The notes: generated from the sequence alone by a model not told the origin. A DNA stretch of 64,000 nucleotides from Haematobia irritans (GCF_050003625.1 NC_134398.1:64674891-64738890), one strand, 5' to 3'; shown: positions 1 to 11,352, counted from the first letter of the stretch. Translations and numbers: made by a program.

Positions 1-27
1 CGGGCTGCCACTATACCTAACCTAACC
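1..27 (+). repeat. 3' tail of a LINE/SINE family
   Basis: The window opens in the tail shared by the LINE at 46848-47157 and the SINEs. It reads CGGGCTGCCA and ends in CCTAACC repeats. The rest of the copy lies outside the window. Confidence 0.6.
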
Positions 28-179
28 GAAAGGTAAAATTGGTCCAAGAAGTCAAATCGGGAGATTGGTTGTATCGAAACATTGATCAATATAAAATATA
101 TTTGGCACTACTTCTTATACATTATACTTTAAGATTTTAATACATTAAACTTTAAGATTTTAAGCAAATCGGATAAAAT

Positions 180-1140
180 CTGCGTCTTTCCTCGGGCGAT
201 CGGTCTATATGGGAGGTATATTAAAACACGACCCAATATATAGGATATTTGACAAAGATGTCTACGTCCTTAAAATATCAAATTTCAAATTTAGCACAGC
301 CCTCATATGACTGACAGAACACGGACAGATTTCATTACACTGAATAAAAAAGCATGCGCGGTTCCAAAGATTTTGTCTTTACTTTAACAATCTTGGTATT
401 GATTTCGAGCCAAAGAAGCGGAGAACACAAGTAAGGATACTTTTAAGACACAATTCTCTTTTAAATTTGGGTTTTGTGTACTTGCCTCTAGGAAGCAAAT
501 TTTGATTTTTCGTTTTTCAGCTTTTTTTCTTCATATGCTATCAAAATCCTATAAAAACGAGTTAGGAAATACTTTATTTTCCAAATTCAGGCTCGAGTTC
601 CAGTAGAAATTATGCTATGTTTCAAGTAAAAAACATCTTTAAAATAAAGTTCTGAAAATATGTCCTATTTTGAATCGATTTTTTGCTTTGTAGTCAAGCT
701 GCAAAAAGACAACAAATTTAATTAACATTAATTTCAAAGAATTTTTCTGAATTATTAAAGTCAATTTGACTTTACCCCAAATTTTTTTTCTTTCGTGTTA
801 TGATACCCATGTTTAAGTAAAATCACTTAATTATAAGGACAATACGACTTCATTGAAAAGTTTATCGACTTTTGGACAAAGAAAAAAACTTTATATTAGA
901 GAAATGCGTCTTCTATGCTAAGCAAAATTTGCATTCGTATTTGAAGGACATGAAATCTTTGGCCTCACGACAATATTTTTTTCAGTGTACGTTAGCTTCA
1001 TTATTGATTACAAGAAACAGGCAGACGGACATCGTTATAACATCTTAGCATTTTACCTTGAACTTATCGTATATTGCAAATGCGACATATCGGATCACTT
1101 TTAGCTATAGCTCCGATATAAACCGATATAAACCGAAACC
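180..1140. repeat. Decayed INE-like element split by a family A MITE
   Basis: Fragments typical of the INE-like elements lie on both sides of the MITE at 338-987. A 'cggtctatatgggagg' core occurs near 200-216, and a 'cagacggacatcg' stretch followed by 'gatataaaccgatataaacc' at about 1021-1136. The copy is too decayed to place its ends. Confidence 0.45.
338..987 (-). mobile_element. Family A MITE, TA target duplication
   Basis: A 650-bp element with imperfect terminal inverted repeats starting CACTGAA and ending TTCAGTG, directly flanked by TA at 336-337 and 988-989. It is long-range similar to copies at 20158-20801 (+), 52653-53286 (-) and 57207-58784 (+). It has no coding capacity. The TA duplication suggests mobilisation by a Tc1/mariner-type transposase, which is inference. 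Confidence 0.8.
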
Positions 1141-1199
1141 CAAAATTTGACTTCTGGAGCCTCATGGAGGTTTATAGACTAACTGACCATTTAGTAGAC

Positions 1200-1348
1200 A
1201 ATTTTAAGAAATTCAAAGATACCTTGCCATCGGCAAGTGTTACTCTAACCCAAGTAATTTGATTGTGGATGACAATCTTCAGTAAAATATTCTACGCAAT
1301 CCATGGTGGAGGATATATAAGATTTGGCCTGGCCGTATAAACTTGTTT
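1200..1348 (-). repeat. Terminal fragment of an INE-like element
   Basis: Carries the conserved end module found in all INE-like copies here: 'taccttgccatcggcaag', then 'acgcaatccatggtggagg', then 'ggcctggccgtataaacttg'. The core repeats are missing. Confidence 0.65.
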
Positions 1349-1374
1349 AAATTTATTTATCCAAATGAATTCCC

Positions 1375-1440
1375 CAGGCATTATTACTATGTCAAAGAAA
1401 AAGATTCGAAAGCTAAGTACTTCCGTCCTACGACAAGCCC
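1375..1440 (+). repeat. Fragment of family G
   Basis: A short piece with 'acttccgtcctacgacaagc', a segment that recurs at about 32840 and 33935 and inverted at 37200, 40920 and 52460. It is a remnant of the family G element described at 32385-34042. Confidence 0.45.
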
Positions 1441-1577
1441 TTGGTTAGGTTAGGGCAGCCCGTCTATAGGCTCATATAGACTATTCAGCCCATTGTGGTA
1501 TTACGGGTTGTTAATTTCTCTCTTATCACTGAGTGCTACCCGATGTTTAACTCAATGACAAGGGACCTCCTTTTTAT

Positions 1578-2399
1578 ACCCTTCACCACTACTGTGGTAC
1601 AGGGTATAATAAGTTTGTGCATTTGTATGTAACGCCAAGAGGAAAAGTCTGTGGCCCATCGTTTAGTATACCGATCGTCTTAAAATTAAATTCTGAGTCG
1701 ATCTGTCTGTCTGTCTGTTCATGTATTTTTGTGCGTAAAGTACAGGTCGAAGTTTACGTCCGATCGTCCTTACATTTGGCATAGGGCGTTTTTTGCAACA
1801 AAGACAATGGCTATTGATTTTGGAAAAATCAGTTCAGATTTAGATATAGGTGTCATATATATTTATCCCCGCTCTAGTCATAATTGGCGTGTTTATCAAC
1901 CGATGTTCTTCAAATTCCGTACATCTGAATATTTTATGAGTCTCGAAAAACTTGCAAAATATCAGCCAAATCGGTTCATATTTAGATATAGCACCCATAT
2001 ATATCTTTCGTCCGATTTAGACTCATATGGCAACAGAGGCCATTACTACCGATTTTCGTGAAATTTTGCACAGAGAGCAAAATTGACATTCGACCAATGC
2101 TTGGTAAATTTGATTGAAATCAGTTCAGATTTAGATATAGCTCCCATATATATCTTTCGTCTGATTTGCACATATATGGCCCCAAAAGCCAGAGTTTTGC
2201 CCTGACTTGCTTAAAATTTTGCACGAGAGGTACGTTTAATGTTGTTGTTATGTGTGTCAAATTTGGTTAAAATCGATTCAGATTTAGATATAGCTCCCAT
2301 ATATATCTTTCGCCCGATTTACACTCATATGACCACGGGGGGCCAAAGTTATACTCCCATTTACGTGAAATTTTACTTTAGACTTTACTTACTTGTTTA
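1578..2399 (+). mobile_element. INE/DINE-like element, variant subfamily
   Basis: Begins 'cccttcaccactactgtgg' and continues with 'gggtataataagtttgtgc', a GTCT-rich stretch near 1702-1720 and tandem core units. The core repeats 'cagatttagatatagctccc' and 'atatatctttcg' at about 1830, 1985, 2130 and 2280. These are the hallmarks of the dipteran INE/DINE class: non-autonomous, Helitron-related by current classification, with an internal minisatellite. No transposase is encoded. It interrupts the SINE at 'ttttata'. Confidence 0.6.
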
Positions 2400-2401
2400 T
2401 A

Positions 2402-2948
2402 ACAGGTTGGCTGATAAGTCCCCGGTCTAACAAAGAAAAACACATTTTTTTTTTGTCAAAATTCGTTTTTATTATTCAACATAGTTCCCTTCAAGAGCGA
2501 TACAACGATTATAACGACCTTCCAATTTTTTGATACCATTTTGGTAGTACTCATTCGGTTTTGCCTCAAAATAGGCCTCAGTTTCGGCGATCACCTATTC
2601 ATTGCAGCCAAATTTTTTCCCTGCGAGCATCCTTTTGAGGTCTGAGTACAAGAAAAAGTCGCTGGGGGCCAGATCTGGAGAATATGGTGGGTGGGGAAGT
2701 TTGTGCTTCCACCGTATTTTTTCCCTTCAGAAAACAGTATTTTATCAAACCACGAAATTCCTTTTTTCCCATTTTTTTTCACAATAACAAAAGTTGCTTA
2801 ACAAAAGACGCTCTATCTCGCAAACTAATTGACTTACAGACGTCAAGTTTTGACACGTATCATTTGAAGGTTGGTACGATATAAAAATAATATGTATTTA
2901 ATACTAGCGACGCCATCTATGTGTCAGACCGGGCACTTATCAACCTGT
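2402..2948 (-). mobile_element. Himar1: Himar1 mariner, internally deleted derivative
   Basis: A 547-bp element flanked by TA (2400-2401 and 2949-2950). Both termini match Himar1 inverted repeats (ACAGGTTGGCTGATAAG at 2402). The 2402-2696 part is the reverse complement of the 3' end of the full copy at 51065-52327. The 2697-2948 part matches its 5' end, including a 5' untranslated region more complete than in the longer copy. About 700 bp of transposase coding is missing between, joined at a short CTT-type microhomology near 2697. It cannot encode transposase but both ends are present. Confidence 0.92.
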
Positions 2949-2975
2949 TAGCTGAGTCCGAACGACCTTTCACAC

Positions 2976-3889
2976 AAGAAACAAAATATGATTCAATCAC
3001 GAATGATGTGTTCAATCACGAAAATGATAGTATCAATCAAATAATAGTATCAATCGCAGTTTAATTGTGTATAAAAAATATTTGATTATTTGTAAATTTC
3101 AATTAATTTGTTAATTGATTCATGTTTGAAAATGTAATTTATGTTGATGGCAAAAAGATGGCAATGAAAAAATTAATTGTTGTCGATTGGAAAACTCAAT
3201 CAGATTCTTAATTGATTCATTTAATTCTTTAATTAAACTTCAATACAATTTCCAGTTAACTTGTTAATTAACGCCCATTTTCATAAACCTCCGTTAGTGT
3301 TCCGTTAACTAACCAACTTTTAAACCGTATTATGGACGAAGCTGTCATCTTGCATATATATTCCATATGCCAGTTAGGAACTTAACTGGCGAAAATTTTT
3401 CAGTTAAAGTTAACTGGAGAGAAGATATTTGCAATTTACTTTCTGTTAACTGACAGTTAAAGCCTAACGGAGCTACATGAAAATGGCCGTAAATCAGTTA
3501 AACAATGAATTCAGTTTTGCAATCAACATCGTTTAAATTTTAAATTAAATTGTCAATTGTTTAATAATAGTCGCGAAAATTTACAATTTGATTTTTAACC
3601 AAATTTATGTTCTTAGTTTGATTTAAACAATGAGTGTTTCAATTATTTTTTTGAATTAATTGCGTAACTATTTTCACTTCTTTTGTATTTTTCTTTTGAT
3701 AAAAAATTGATAAAATTGTATAAGTTATTTTTTATTAAAAGTACAAAAAAAAATCAATAATTTTTGAACTGACTTATTCTACCGAGTTTGATTGAAAAGT
3801 ATCAATAATCAATAAATTTTTTAATTGAAAAATTTTTTCAGCTTTAATTAACTTTTAAATTGGAAATATTTTGGCGATATTTTTTCCAT
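2976..3889. mobile_element. Family H AT-rich foldback element
   Basis: A sequence of about 914 bp dominated by 'ttaattgatt', 'caattaatttg' and 'caatcacg' motifs. It interrupts the SINE between 'gacctttcacac' and 'catgcactgcaac'. Related copies lie at about 34090-34440, 36125-36420, 42600-43075 and 61800-63260. It is non-coding and its ends are only approximate. Confidence 0.55.
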
Positions 3890-4027
3890 GCACTGCAACA
3901 TTCAGAAATGTCACCAACATTACTGAGAGTGGATAATCCAACACTGGAATTCGCTAGAAAATAGGATTGAACCCATGACCCTCTATATGCATGACGGGCA
4001 TGCTAACCATAGCACCACGATGGCTCC

Positions 4028-5240
4028 CAAGCTCATGTAAAATTCATTGGAGTTGATTCAAATTTGCGCTAATTCCAGATCACAAATTAGGAAAGGGGTT
4101 TTTCTGGTTAGTTGTAAGTGTGATTACAATTTATTATAAATTACAGTTGACAGTGCAGTAGTTCAAGCAAATGATTAAAAATCGAATAACAGCAAAAATA
4201 TCCCTTTCATGCCCATAATATCACCTTAATTGTAGGGTGAACATAACATTTAGTTAAGGTTTCTTCATACAGATTTTCATATGAAATAAGAAAAAAATTG
4301 AAATACTTTGTAACTCTCCATTACTTCCACCGCAATTAATATCAAGATAAAAGTATATGCAATTGTGTTCTGAGGACATCCGCGTACGTTCAGATAGAGA
4401 CGGCAAAAATACAAATTCACGTGAAGCGCCGCCATACATAATCGAAACGTACGTCTTCTCGTTACGTTGAAAATGAAACTTAATTGCAATCCCAAGTATA
4501 TCCCATTCATTTATATCCACCCACTCGAGATTTGTATACATTTTACAAAAGAGCAAGTTTGAGTTTTGTTGCCATTTTAATGGTGTTTTGTTGAGAATTT
4601 GCAGCTTTGTTGCCAAAATATTTAATGGCATTAATTTGCATAAAAGAGGAGCAACCGTTTGCAGTGATTGTAGCTCATGTCTATCTGTCAGTTTGTCATG
4701 GCCTATGGACTATGCTGTTGTCCTATTGCCCATATGCTAATTTATTTGAACATTATAATGGATTTATTTGTTCTATTAAAAATTTAATTGAAATAAAATT
4801 CCATACCAACAAAACGCAAATTCTGGTGAAGGCAAAATAGCAATCTTATGCATTTTTAATGTGCAATTGCTATAGAAGGCTACAGTGACTGTCGTTTGAA
4901 CAACCAATGTTCTAAATTTGAATAGCCTCAAGGCTTTTATGTATTTATTTACCATTAAAGAATATTGATTTTTATGAAGTTTGATTGCAATCCACCACTA
5001 TGTTCAATTGGTGGTCGCATGGCAAAATTGTTATGCGATATCATGTAAATTAATTGATTTTGAACAGATTGTGTTCAAAACTCAGGTATCTCTTAATGAT
5101 GTTGACATTTTAAAAAGAGTCTAATGGTTTATAGAAATGTTTTATTAGAAAAATTAAACAAAAATAATGCAAATATATATGGATTTGTTGTAGTACTAAT
5201 GACTTTGAAAAATTACTTCAGTAGATGACATTCATAGCAA
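4028..5240. other. Unassigned sequence without a supported gene
   Basis: Apart from a family G scrap at 4035-4110, this stretch shows no repeat recurring in the window. A 125-codon minus-strand ORF (4254-4631) overlaps a second ORF in another frame. It has no recognisable domain, so it is not annotated as a gene. Confidence 0.4.
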
Positions 5241-7109
5241 AAAACAAGTATATACGGCCGCAAGTTCGGCCAGGCCGAATCTTTTGTACCCACCACCATG
5301 GATTGCGTAGAAACTTCTACGAAAGACTATCATCCACAATCGAATTACTGGGGTTGTGGTATCTTAAAACTTCTTAACATCGTTTTCTAAATTGTGATTT
5401 AGTCCATACATGGTATATATTAGACAAAAAAGTTATGTATAGTTAAGTCTACAAATAATTACGAATCGATATGGACTTTTTGTACGTAGAGAGCCAGAAT
5501 TGAAATATGGGGGTCGCTTATATGGGGGCTATATACAATTATGAACTTGATATGGACCAATTTTTGTGTGATTGGGGATCGATTTATCTGAGGGCCATAT
5601 ATAACTATAGACCGATATGGACTTAGTTAGGCATGGTTGTTAACGACCATATACTAGCACAATGTACCAAATTTCAACTCACTCGGATGAAATTTGCTCC
5701 TCCAAGAGGTTCCAAAACCAAATCTCGGGATCGGTTTATATGGGGCTATGTACGATTATGGACTGATATGGACCACTTTTGGCATGGTTGTTAAATACCA
5801 TATACTACCACCACGTACCAAATTTCAAGCAGATCGGATGAATTTTGCTTCTCCAAAAGGCACCGGAGGTCAAATCTGGGGATCGGTTTATATGGGAGCT
5901 ATATATAATTATGGACTGATAGGAACCAATTCCTGCATGGTTGGTGGATACCATATACTAACATCACGTACCAAATTCCAACCGAATGGGAAGAATTTTG
6001 CTCTTCCAAGGGGCTCTGGAGGTCAAATCTGGTGATCGGTTTATATGGGGGCTATATATAATTATGAACCGATGTGGACCAATTTTTGCATGGTTGTTAG
6101 AGACCATATACTAACATCACGTACCAAATGTCCGCCGGATCGGATGAAATTTGCTTCTCTTAGAGGCCTCGCAAGCCAAATCGGGGGATCGGTTTATATG
6201 GGGGCTATATATAATTATGGACCGATGTGGACCAATTTTTGCATGGTTGTTAGAGACCATATACTAACACCATGTACCAAATTTTAGCCGGATCGGATGA
6301 AATTTGCTTCTCTTAGAGGCCTCGCAAGCCAAATCGGGGGATCGGCTTATGTGGGGGCTATATATAATTATGGACCGATGTCGACCAATTTTTGCATGGT
6401 TGTTAAAGACCATATACTAACACCATGTACCAAATTTCAGCCAGATCGGATGAAATTTGCTTCTCTTAGAGGCCTCGCAAGCCAAATCGGGGGATCGGTT
6501 TATATGGGGGCTATATATAATTATGGACCGATGTGGACCAATTTTTGCATGGTTGTTAGAGACCATATACTGACACCATGTACCAAATTTCAGCCGGATC
6601 GGATGAAATTTGCTTCTCTTAGGGGCCTCGCAAGCCAAATCGGGGGATCGGTTTATATGGGGGCTATATATAATTATGGACCGATGTGGACCAAGTTTTG
6701 CATGGTTGTTAGAGACCATATACTGACACCATGTACCAAATTTCAGCCGGATCGGATGAAATTTGCTTCTCTTAGAGGCCTCGCAAGCCAAATTTTGGGG
6801 TCCGTTTATATGGGGGCTATACGTAAAAGTGGTCCGATATGGCCCATTTGCAATACCATCCGACCTACATCAATAACAACTACTTGTGCCAAGTTTCAAG
6901 TCGATAGCTTGTTTCGTTCGGAAGTTAGCGTGATTTCAACAGACGGACGGACGTACGGACGGACGGACGGACATGCTCAGATCGACTCAGAATTTCACCA
7001 CGACCCAGAATATATATACTTTATGGGGTCTTAGAGCAATATTTCGATGTGTTACAAACGGAATGACAAAGTTAATATACCCCTCATCCTATGGTGGTGG
7101 GTATAAAAA
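5241..7109 (+). mobile_element. INE/DINE-like element, full length
   Basis: Starts 'caagtatatacggccg...gttcggccaggccgaa' and continues with 'accatggattgcgtagaaac' and a short unique region. An array of 153-bp units fills 5520-6830. The conserved 3' module follows: 'ggacggacggacggacatgc', 'gatcgactcagaatttcacc', 'tactttatggggtc' and 'aacggaatgacaaagttaat', ending in 'ggtgggtataaaa'. The same order recurs at 16499-18531 (+) and inverted at 37900-40596, 41051-42107 and 44480-45438. No enzyme is encoded. Assignment to the INE/DINE class rests on architecture. Confidence 0.75.
5520..6830 (+). repeat. 153-bp tandem minisatellite inside the INE-like element
   Basis: About nine units, each containing 'tatatgggggctatatataa', then 'ccaatttttgcatggttgtt', then 'cggatgaaatttgcttctct'. 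In the best-preserved part the unit starts near 6041, 6194, 6347, 6500, 6653 and 6806, a constant 153 bp. Because 153 is divisible by three, several units stay open on both strands. That explains long ORFs here that have no gene-like features. Confidence 0.9.
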
Positions 7110-7696
7110 AACGCAGTTTAACGATTTGATGGGTTGGGTTAGCCTACAGTGACAATCTTTGCAAACTTACGTCAGAATATGACAGTGTTGTTAACTTATC
7201 TTTTTTCCTTTAAAATTTAGATATTTTCTAAATGATTTAAGAAGAAAACGAAGGAGGTTTAGATTCGACAATTGTACACTATACTCAGTATAAATTTATT
7301 GGGGGTTTTATTATTTTTCTAGGCATAATTTGGCTACAAAAATGGCAAATTTCTTTTTCCATCTCTAAATTCACATCAAAGTAAGTAGTATTTACAAATT
7401 ATTCTACACTCTCAAAAAAAATCGCTTCTCTAACATATGTTCTAAACATATTTTGCAGGAAGCACATATATTATTATATACTGCCGAAACATTAATATGT
7501 TTGTTTTATGTGAACATATTATATGTTTGAAAGCATTTTGAGCCCAAAAATATTATATGCTTGGAAGAATTTTCCCCAAAGAAGATTGTGCTCATTCCTC
7601 CACATAATTTTCACTTCCACGAAATTTTTTCGTTCCTTTTTCTGTAATACAAATAATGTTGAAGAAATTATTCAATTTTATAAATTCTTTAAATTT

Positions 7697-7771
7697 TACC
7701 TATCGCCTGGACGGAGAATCGAACCGAAGACCATACAGTTTGTAAGCCAACACACTATCCACTGGGCTACG
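7697..7771 (-). repeat. tRNA-like module 1 of family C
   Basis: On the minus strand this reads 'gtagcccagtggatagtg' (box A-like), then 'ggcttacaaactg', then 'ggttcgattctccg' (box B-like). It recurs at about 39605-39670 and, decayed, near 54935 and 36745. It lies inside a repeat and lacks a good acceptor stem, so it is a tRNA-derived relic and not a tRNA gene. Confidence 0.55.
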
Positions 7772-7896
7772 TAACTGTTATGGTCATCAATAGACAATTA
7801 TCCTTATAAGTTATATTTATGCAGTATAGTCTGCGGCGCCCACGAGCCGATGCAAACAAAACATTATTTAACAGAAACATACATTTATTTGCCAAG

Positions 7897-7972
7897 TGGA
7901 CCAAAGGTTAGCATGTCCGCCTTGCATGCAAAGGGTGGTGGGTTCAATTCCTGATACGACGGAACACCATTT
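7897..7972 (+). repeat. tRNA-like module 2 of family C
   Basis: Plus-strand 'accaaaggttagcatgtc' (box A-like) is followed by 'ccttgcatgcaaagg', which resembles a tRNA-Ala(TGC) anticodon arm, and 'gggttcaattcctg' (box B-like). A better copy is at 39792-39866 ('ggagcagtggttagcatg'). It points opposite to module 1. It is a relic, not a functional tRNA gene. Confidence 0.55.
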
Positions 7973-9364
7973 TTTTTTTTAATTTACACATTTTCATTTA
8001 TACTATATTAAATTTGTATAATGAAACTTCGAAATGTGGGTTATTGAAGATTTACAGTCAGAAAAGAACAGTGCCTGATGTAAACGAAATGTACTTGGAT
8101 AAAATATTAGTTTTTTATTGCAAAAATAAGATTTTTGTAATAAAAAACTGTTTTTGGTATAAAAGTTTGAAATTTTGGAAGGAATTCAAAAACTCTAACA
8201 AAAGAAGAACGTGGGGTCGAGTATAAACATACATAAATAATTTTATAATATACGCATAAATTTATTTAGGCGTGAACGGTTTTTTACTAGCATTTAACAC
8301 CATTTTAAATGCATTTAAAACTTATCGTGTTTTGTACTTAATTTAATTTTTACCTTTAAGGCCGTTATTATGTTGGTATTATCGCTCCAAAATGACCCTG
8401 TTTTGCCTTTTACTCTTCTTAAATAATTAATTTTAAAGAAAATAAACTTTTTCAATTGTTTTAGCTGCAAAACTTGAACTTAATGCCCGCTTTTATATTT
8501 GAAGGTGTCCGTCAACTCCTCTTGGACTACTTATTAATAAAGAGGAACTAATCTTTGTTTTTATAAATTTTACTGTTTAATTTTTCACTGTTTCGTCCTT
8601 TTTTATTTTACTGTCCCAACTCTAAAAAGAGTATAGTGTCCTTTCGTTATTTTTATGAAGATCCCTTTGTAATTTTTGTATATTTTCCACCGTTTTTTTT
8701 TTTAATTTCCTTTGTCTGAATATTTTGACTTGCTTCTCGTACGTTCCGATTTTTTTGAACGAACCAAGAAAAACATTGTGCCCATAATGCCAAAATGATA
8801 AACAAAACGCATGTTCACACATACATAATATGCTGCTCTCAAGGCGAAAACACATGCTGTTTTTTCAAATGTCTATTCTCTTGGTTCCGAATGTCTATTC
8901 TCTTTACTTCGAATGCTCATTCTAATATTCAAATTAAAAAATATTTAGACTTAAGCATATCAGATTTTTGGCCTTATCATAGAACAGTTTTCCGAAACAA
9001 CATACGAGCGGTTTTACAGAAATTGCTCTACTTTGATTCTCTCGCTGTGTTATGTTGATATCTTTTGTCAACCCTACCGGTTTCTATTTTTTTTTTCTCT
9101 ATACTCTCTCTCTCTACCGCTCTCTGAATAAATTATCACAACATATATATGTTTACTCGAAATTTGTAAATTTATAAATGTTTACATTTTTTTTTATGAA
9201 ACATTCATGCCCCAAACATAATATATTCTAACATATTAACATATGTGTCCCAAATATTTAGTGTTAGTTTAGGAACATTACATGTTTGCATGGTTAAAAA
9301 TTGTGCCCGAAACACATTTTGTTTATATCGGAACATCTGAAAAACATATTTTTCTAACAGCGTA

Positions 9365-10297
9365 GTATTAACCTTGAGGGTAGCTTGAGGAATGCTGAAG
9401 TCTCTGATTTATATCCATCTACAGTACAGATGATTGTAATGTACAAATAAATATTGTCCTTCGATTCTTCGTCCAGACGAAAGGTAAAATTTAAAAATTT
9501 ACTATCATGTATTACAAAAAAAGAGCTAAGAACTAAAAAACCTTATAGAAGACAGAAATATGTGAGGAAATTAGCTCGAAAAGATTTTTTTGAGTTAGTC
9601 TTTATGGTGTTACATCCGGTAAAAGAATCAACGTTTATCACAAAAAGTATATATTTTTCTTCAAACTTTTTACAGCGAAAGCAAATGGTAAACATTGATA
9701 TTGTCTAAATTGTCATTTGGGAGTAAAGAATTATTTTTTTTTGTTTTGTGTATATATACAAGACTTATGCCATCAATTTTTCCTAAAAGGACTATCGCCA
9801 GAATTTCTTCAATAGATAATTCTGATTAGCGCCCAATAAGTATTCTTCCAGCCTTCTGAAAAGATTTTGAGGCTTTGGTGAAGGAACATGTAGCAAACTA
9901 TTTCGCACAACAAAAAACTTTTCTGAACAATATTTATATAGTTTTATTAATAATCCAGTCCCATAGTACAACCATACTAAAGTACAAGAGTACCTTAACC
10001 AACAGAGAATTGATATTTTTATGTAAGAAGCCGCTTAAAGATCAATGAAGATGTTGTTGTAATATTTCTGGGCTTTTCTGAAGATAAAAGATGCAATTGG
10101 CTTTTGTAATTTGTTATATAAAAATACTTGCATACAAGAATTATTTATACGAAAACTCTATCAGTAAGCAGAATATTTGTGACATGAAGATACATTTATA
10201 CACGTACAAAAGATATTCACATTGAAGTCAAATTAGTTTGGAAATAGCTGTATATGCATGTGCAATATTAAATCTACACTGAAAGACGAAAGCATGT
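9365..10297. other. Unassigned AT-rich sequence
   Basis: No recurring repeat and no recognisable protein. The 84-codon ORF at 9454-9708 is lysine-rich low-complexity and is not supported. Confidence 0.35.
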
Positions 10298-10850
10298 ACA
10301 GTGGCGAGCAAAACTGAGTTCATGTTTATTTACCTTTTGCAATATTTATTAAATAGACAATATCCAAAGATAGGACCGTGACTGGAAAAAAGTTATATGG
10401 TGAGATGAAATAATATCCACTTTTCATTCGATCCAAAACTGGACAACGACCCCATGAAAGGTTCCAATAACACCATGTCAATCGAACCGTTAAACATTGA
10501 GGGGAAAGCCTTATTGTATGGGGCAAAATTGCCCACTGATTAAATCTGAAGGAATCATGGAAAACAGGAGACTTTATATGTTGCAATCCAATTTGCCTAA
10601 GTTTGTGGAGGCTTGAGCTTACTCTGAGGAGTAAGTTGTTTTTCAAAAAGACGGTGACCCCTCGCATACTTACAAAATAACTAAGAAATGGTTGTCGGAG
10701 CAAAGTTTTCAAATGTCCGAATGGCCACTACAAAGTCCCGATCTCAATCCCATTGATAATTTATGGTCTCTGATTTAAAGGCATTTGGGAATTTACATTT
10801 GTAGTAAAATACCGCAATAAAACTACGCCTTTTTCGACATGAAATTATTA
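10298..10850 (+). pseudogene. Tc1-like transposase relic
   Basis: A decayed DDE transposase of the Tc1 type, normally about 340 residues. Only the catalytic C-terminal half is visible. Around 10438-10540 fragments read 'NRTVKH' and 'SLIVWG', which correspond to the Tc1 'TVKHGGGSIMVWG' region. An open frame at 10644-10775 reads 'QKDGDPSHT', then '[16 protein letters not shown]', ending in a stop at 10776-10778. The second catalytic D is in 'QKDGDP'. The third position, normally E in 'NPIENLW', is D here. Frameshifts and stops lie between the segments, so it is inactive. A left terminus 'cagtggcgagcaaaactga' near 10299 fits a Tc1 end. The right end was not found. Confidence 0.75.
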
Positions 10851-11350
10851 TTTTAAAATAAATGACATTTGAAAATAATTCAAATGACATTCGGCTGTGA
10901 AAACCATCCTTTTGTGGTGATCACTAAGTGACAGTTACAACAATTAATTACGGCAGGTCGGGTCATCCGAATTCAAACAAAATTTTTCAATATAGAGATA
11001 TTTAGTTCCTACAACTGTTTGTCTTCTATCACAAACGCAAATCTATTGAAATCGTCGAAACAATGCAGTATACTGAAAGAAGAGTTTTCTTTTTGTGAGC
11101 AACGCAATTTTTGACAAACGAAGATTTCTTTTGAAACTAAACATTTTTCTTTAAAGGCAAATTAAAAAGATTGGGGACAATCGTTGCAACGCCTTTTATA
11201 AATTGGGATTTATTTGCTCTTAAAATGCTTTTTAACAAAGGGGGATTTCGGTTGTCTAAAATTTCGTTCCGGAAGAAAGTATTTTTTCTTTGGATGTAGA
11301 GAGCAAAATATGATTGCAAATATAGTATATAGATTGGGAAATTTGGTATT
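10851..11350. other. Unassigned sequence
   Basis: No gene. The segment 'tttcggttgtctaaaatttc' near 11245 has a diverged counterpart at about 36075, so part of this stretch is an old dispersed repeat. Confidence 0.3.
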
Positions 11351-11352
11351 TA

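Larger units (their letters stand above)
1443..4027 (-). mobile_element. tRNA-derived SINE split into three pieces by nested insertions
   Basis: A SINE of about 300 bp survives as 1443-1577, 2951-2975 and 3890-4027. On the minus strand it starts with a tRNA-like head. A box A-like 'tggtgctatggttagcatg' is followed by a box B-like 'gggttcaatcc' (3890-4027). It ends in the 'gggctgcc...aacctaacc' tail at 1443. The order matches the uninterrupted copy at 13207-13522. The insertions are an INE-like element (1578-2399), a Himar1 derivative (2402-2948) and an AT-rich foldback (2976-3889). Confidence 0.7.
7407..9362. mobile_element. Family C TIR element carrying two tRNA-like modules
   Basis: Flanked by TA (7405-7406, 9363-9364). 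The left end is CACTCTCAAAAAAAATCGC and the right end, reverse-complemented, is CGCTGTTAGAAAAATATG. Runs of 'aacatatgtt' and 'caaacatat' motifs fill the subterminal regions. It is collinear with 39304-40409 but has about 750 bp extra between roughly 8058 and 8810. A third copy is at 54364-55338. No transposase is seen. The superfamily is unknown, and TA duplication suggests Tc1/mariner-related mobilisation. Confidence 0.7.

Noticed and set aside
4254..4631. 125-codon minus-strand ORF
   Set aside because: No domain, a second ORF overlaps it in another frame (4277-4510), and it ends in low-complexity hydrophobic sequence. A chance ORF is more likely.
6297..7034. 245-codon repetitive ORF
   Set aside because: Product of the 153-bp tandem unit inside an INE-like element; the opposite strand is equally open.
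7897..7972. Candidate tRNA-Ala gene
   Set aside because: It is part of a repeated transposable element, with damaged arms and no proper acceptor stem.
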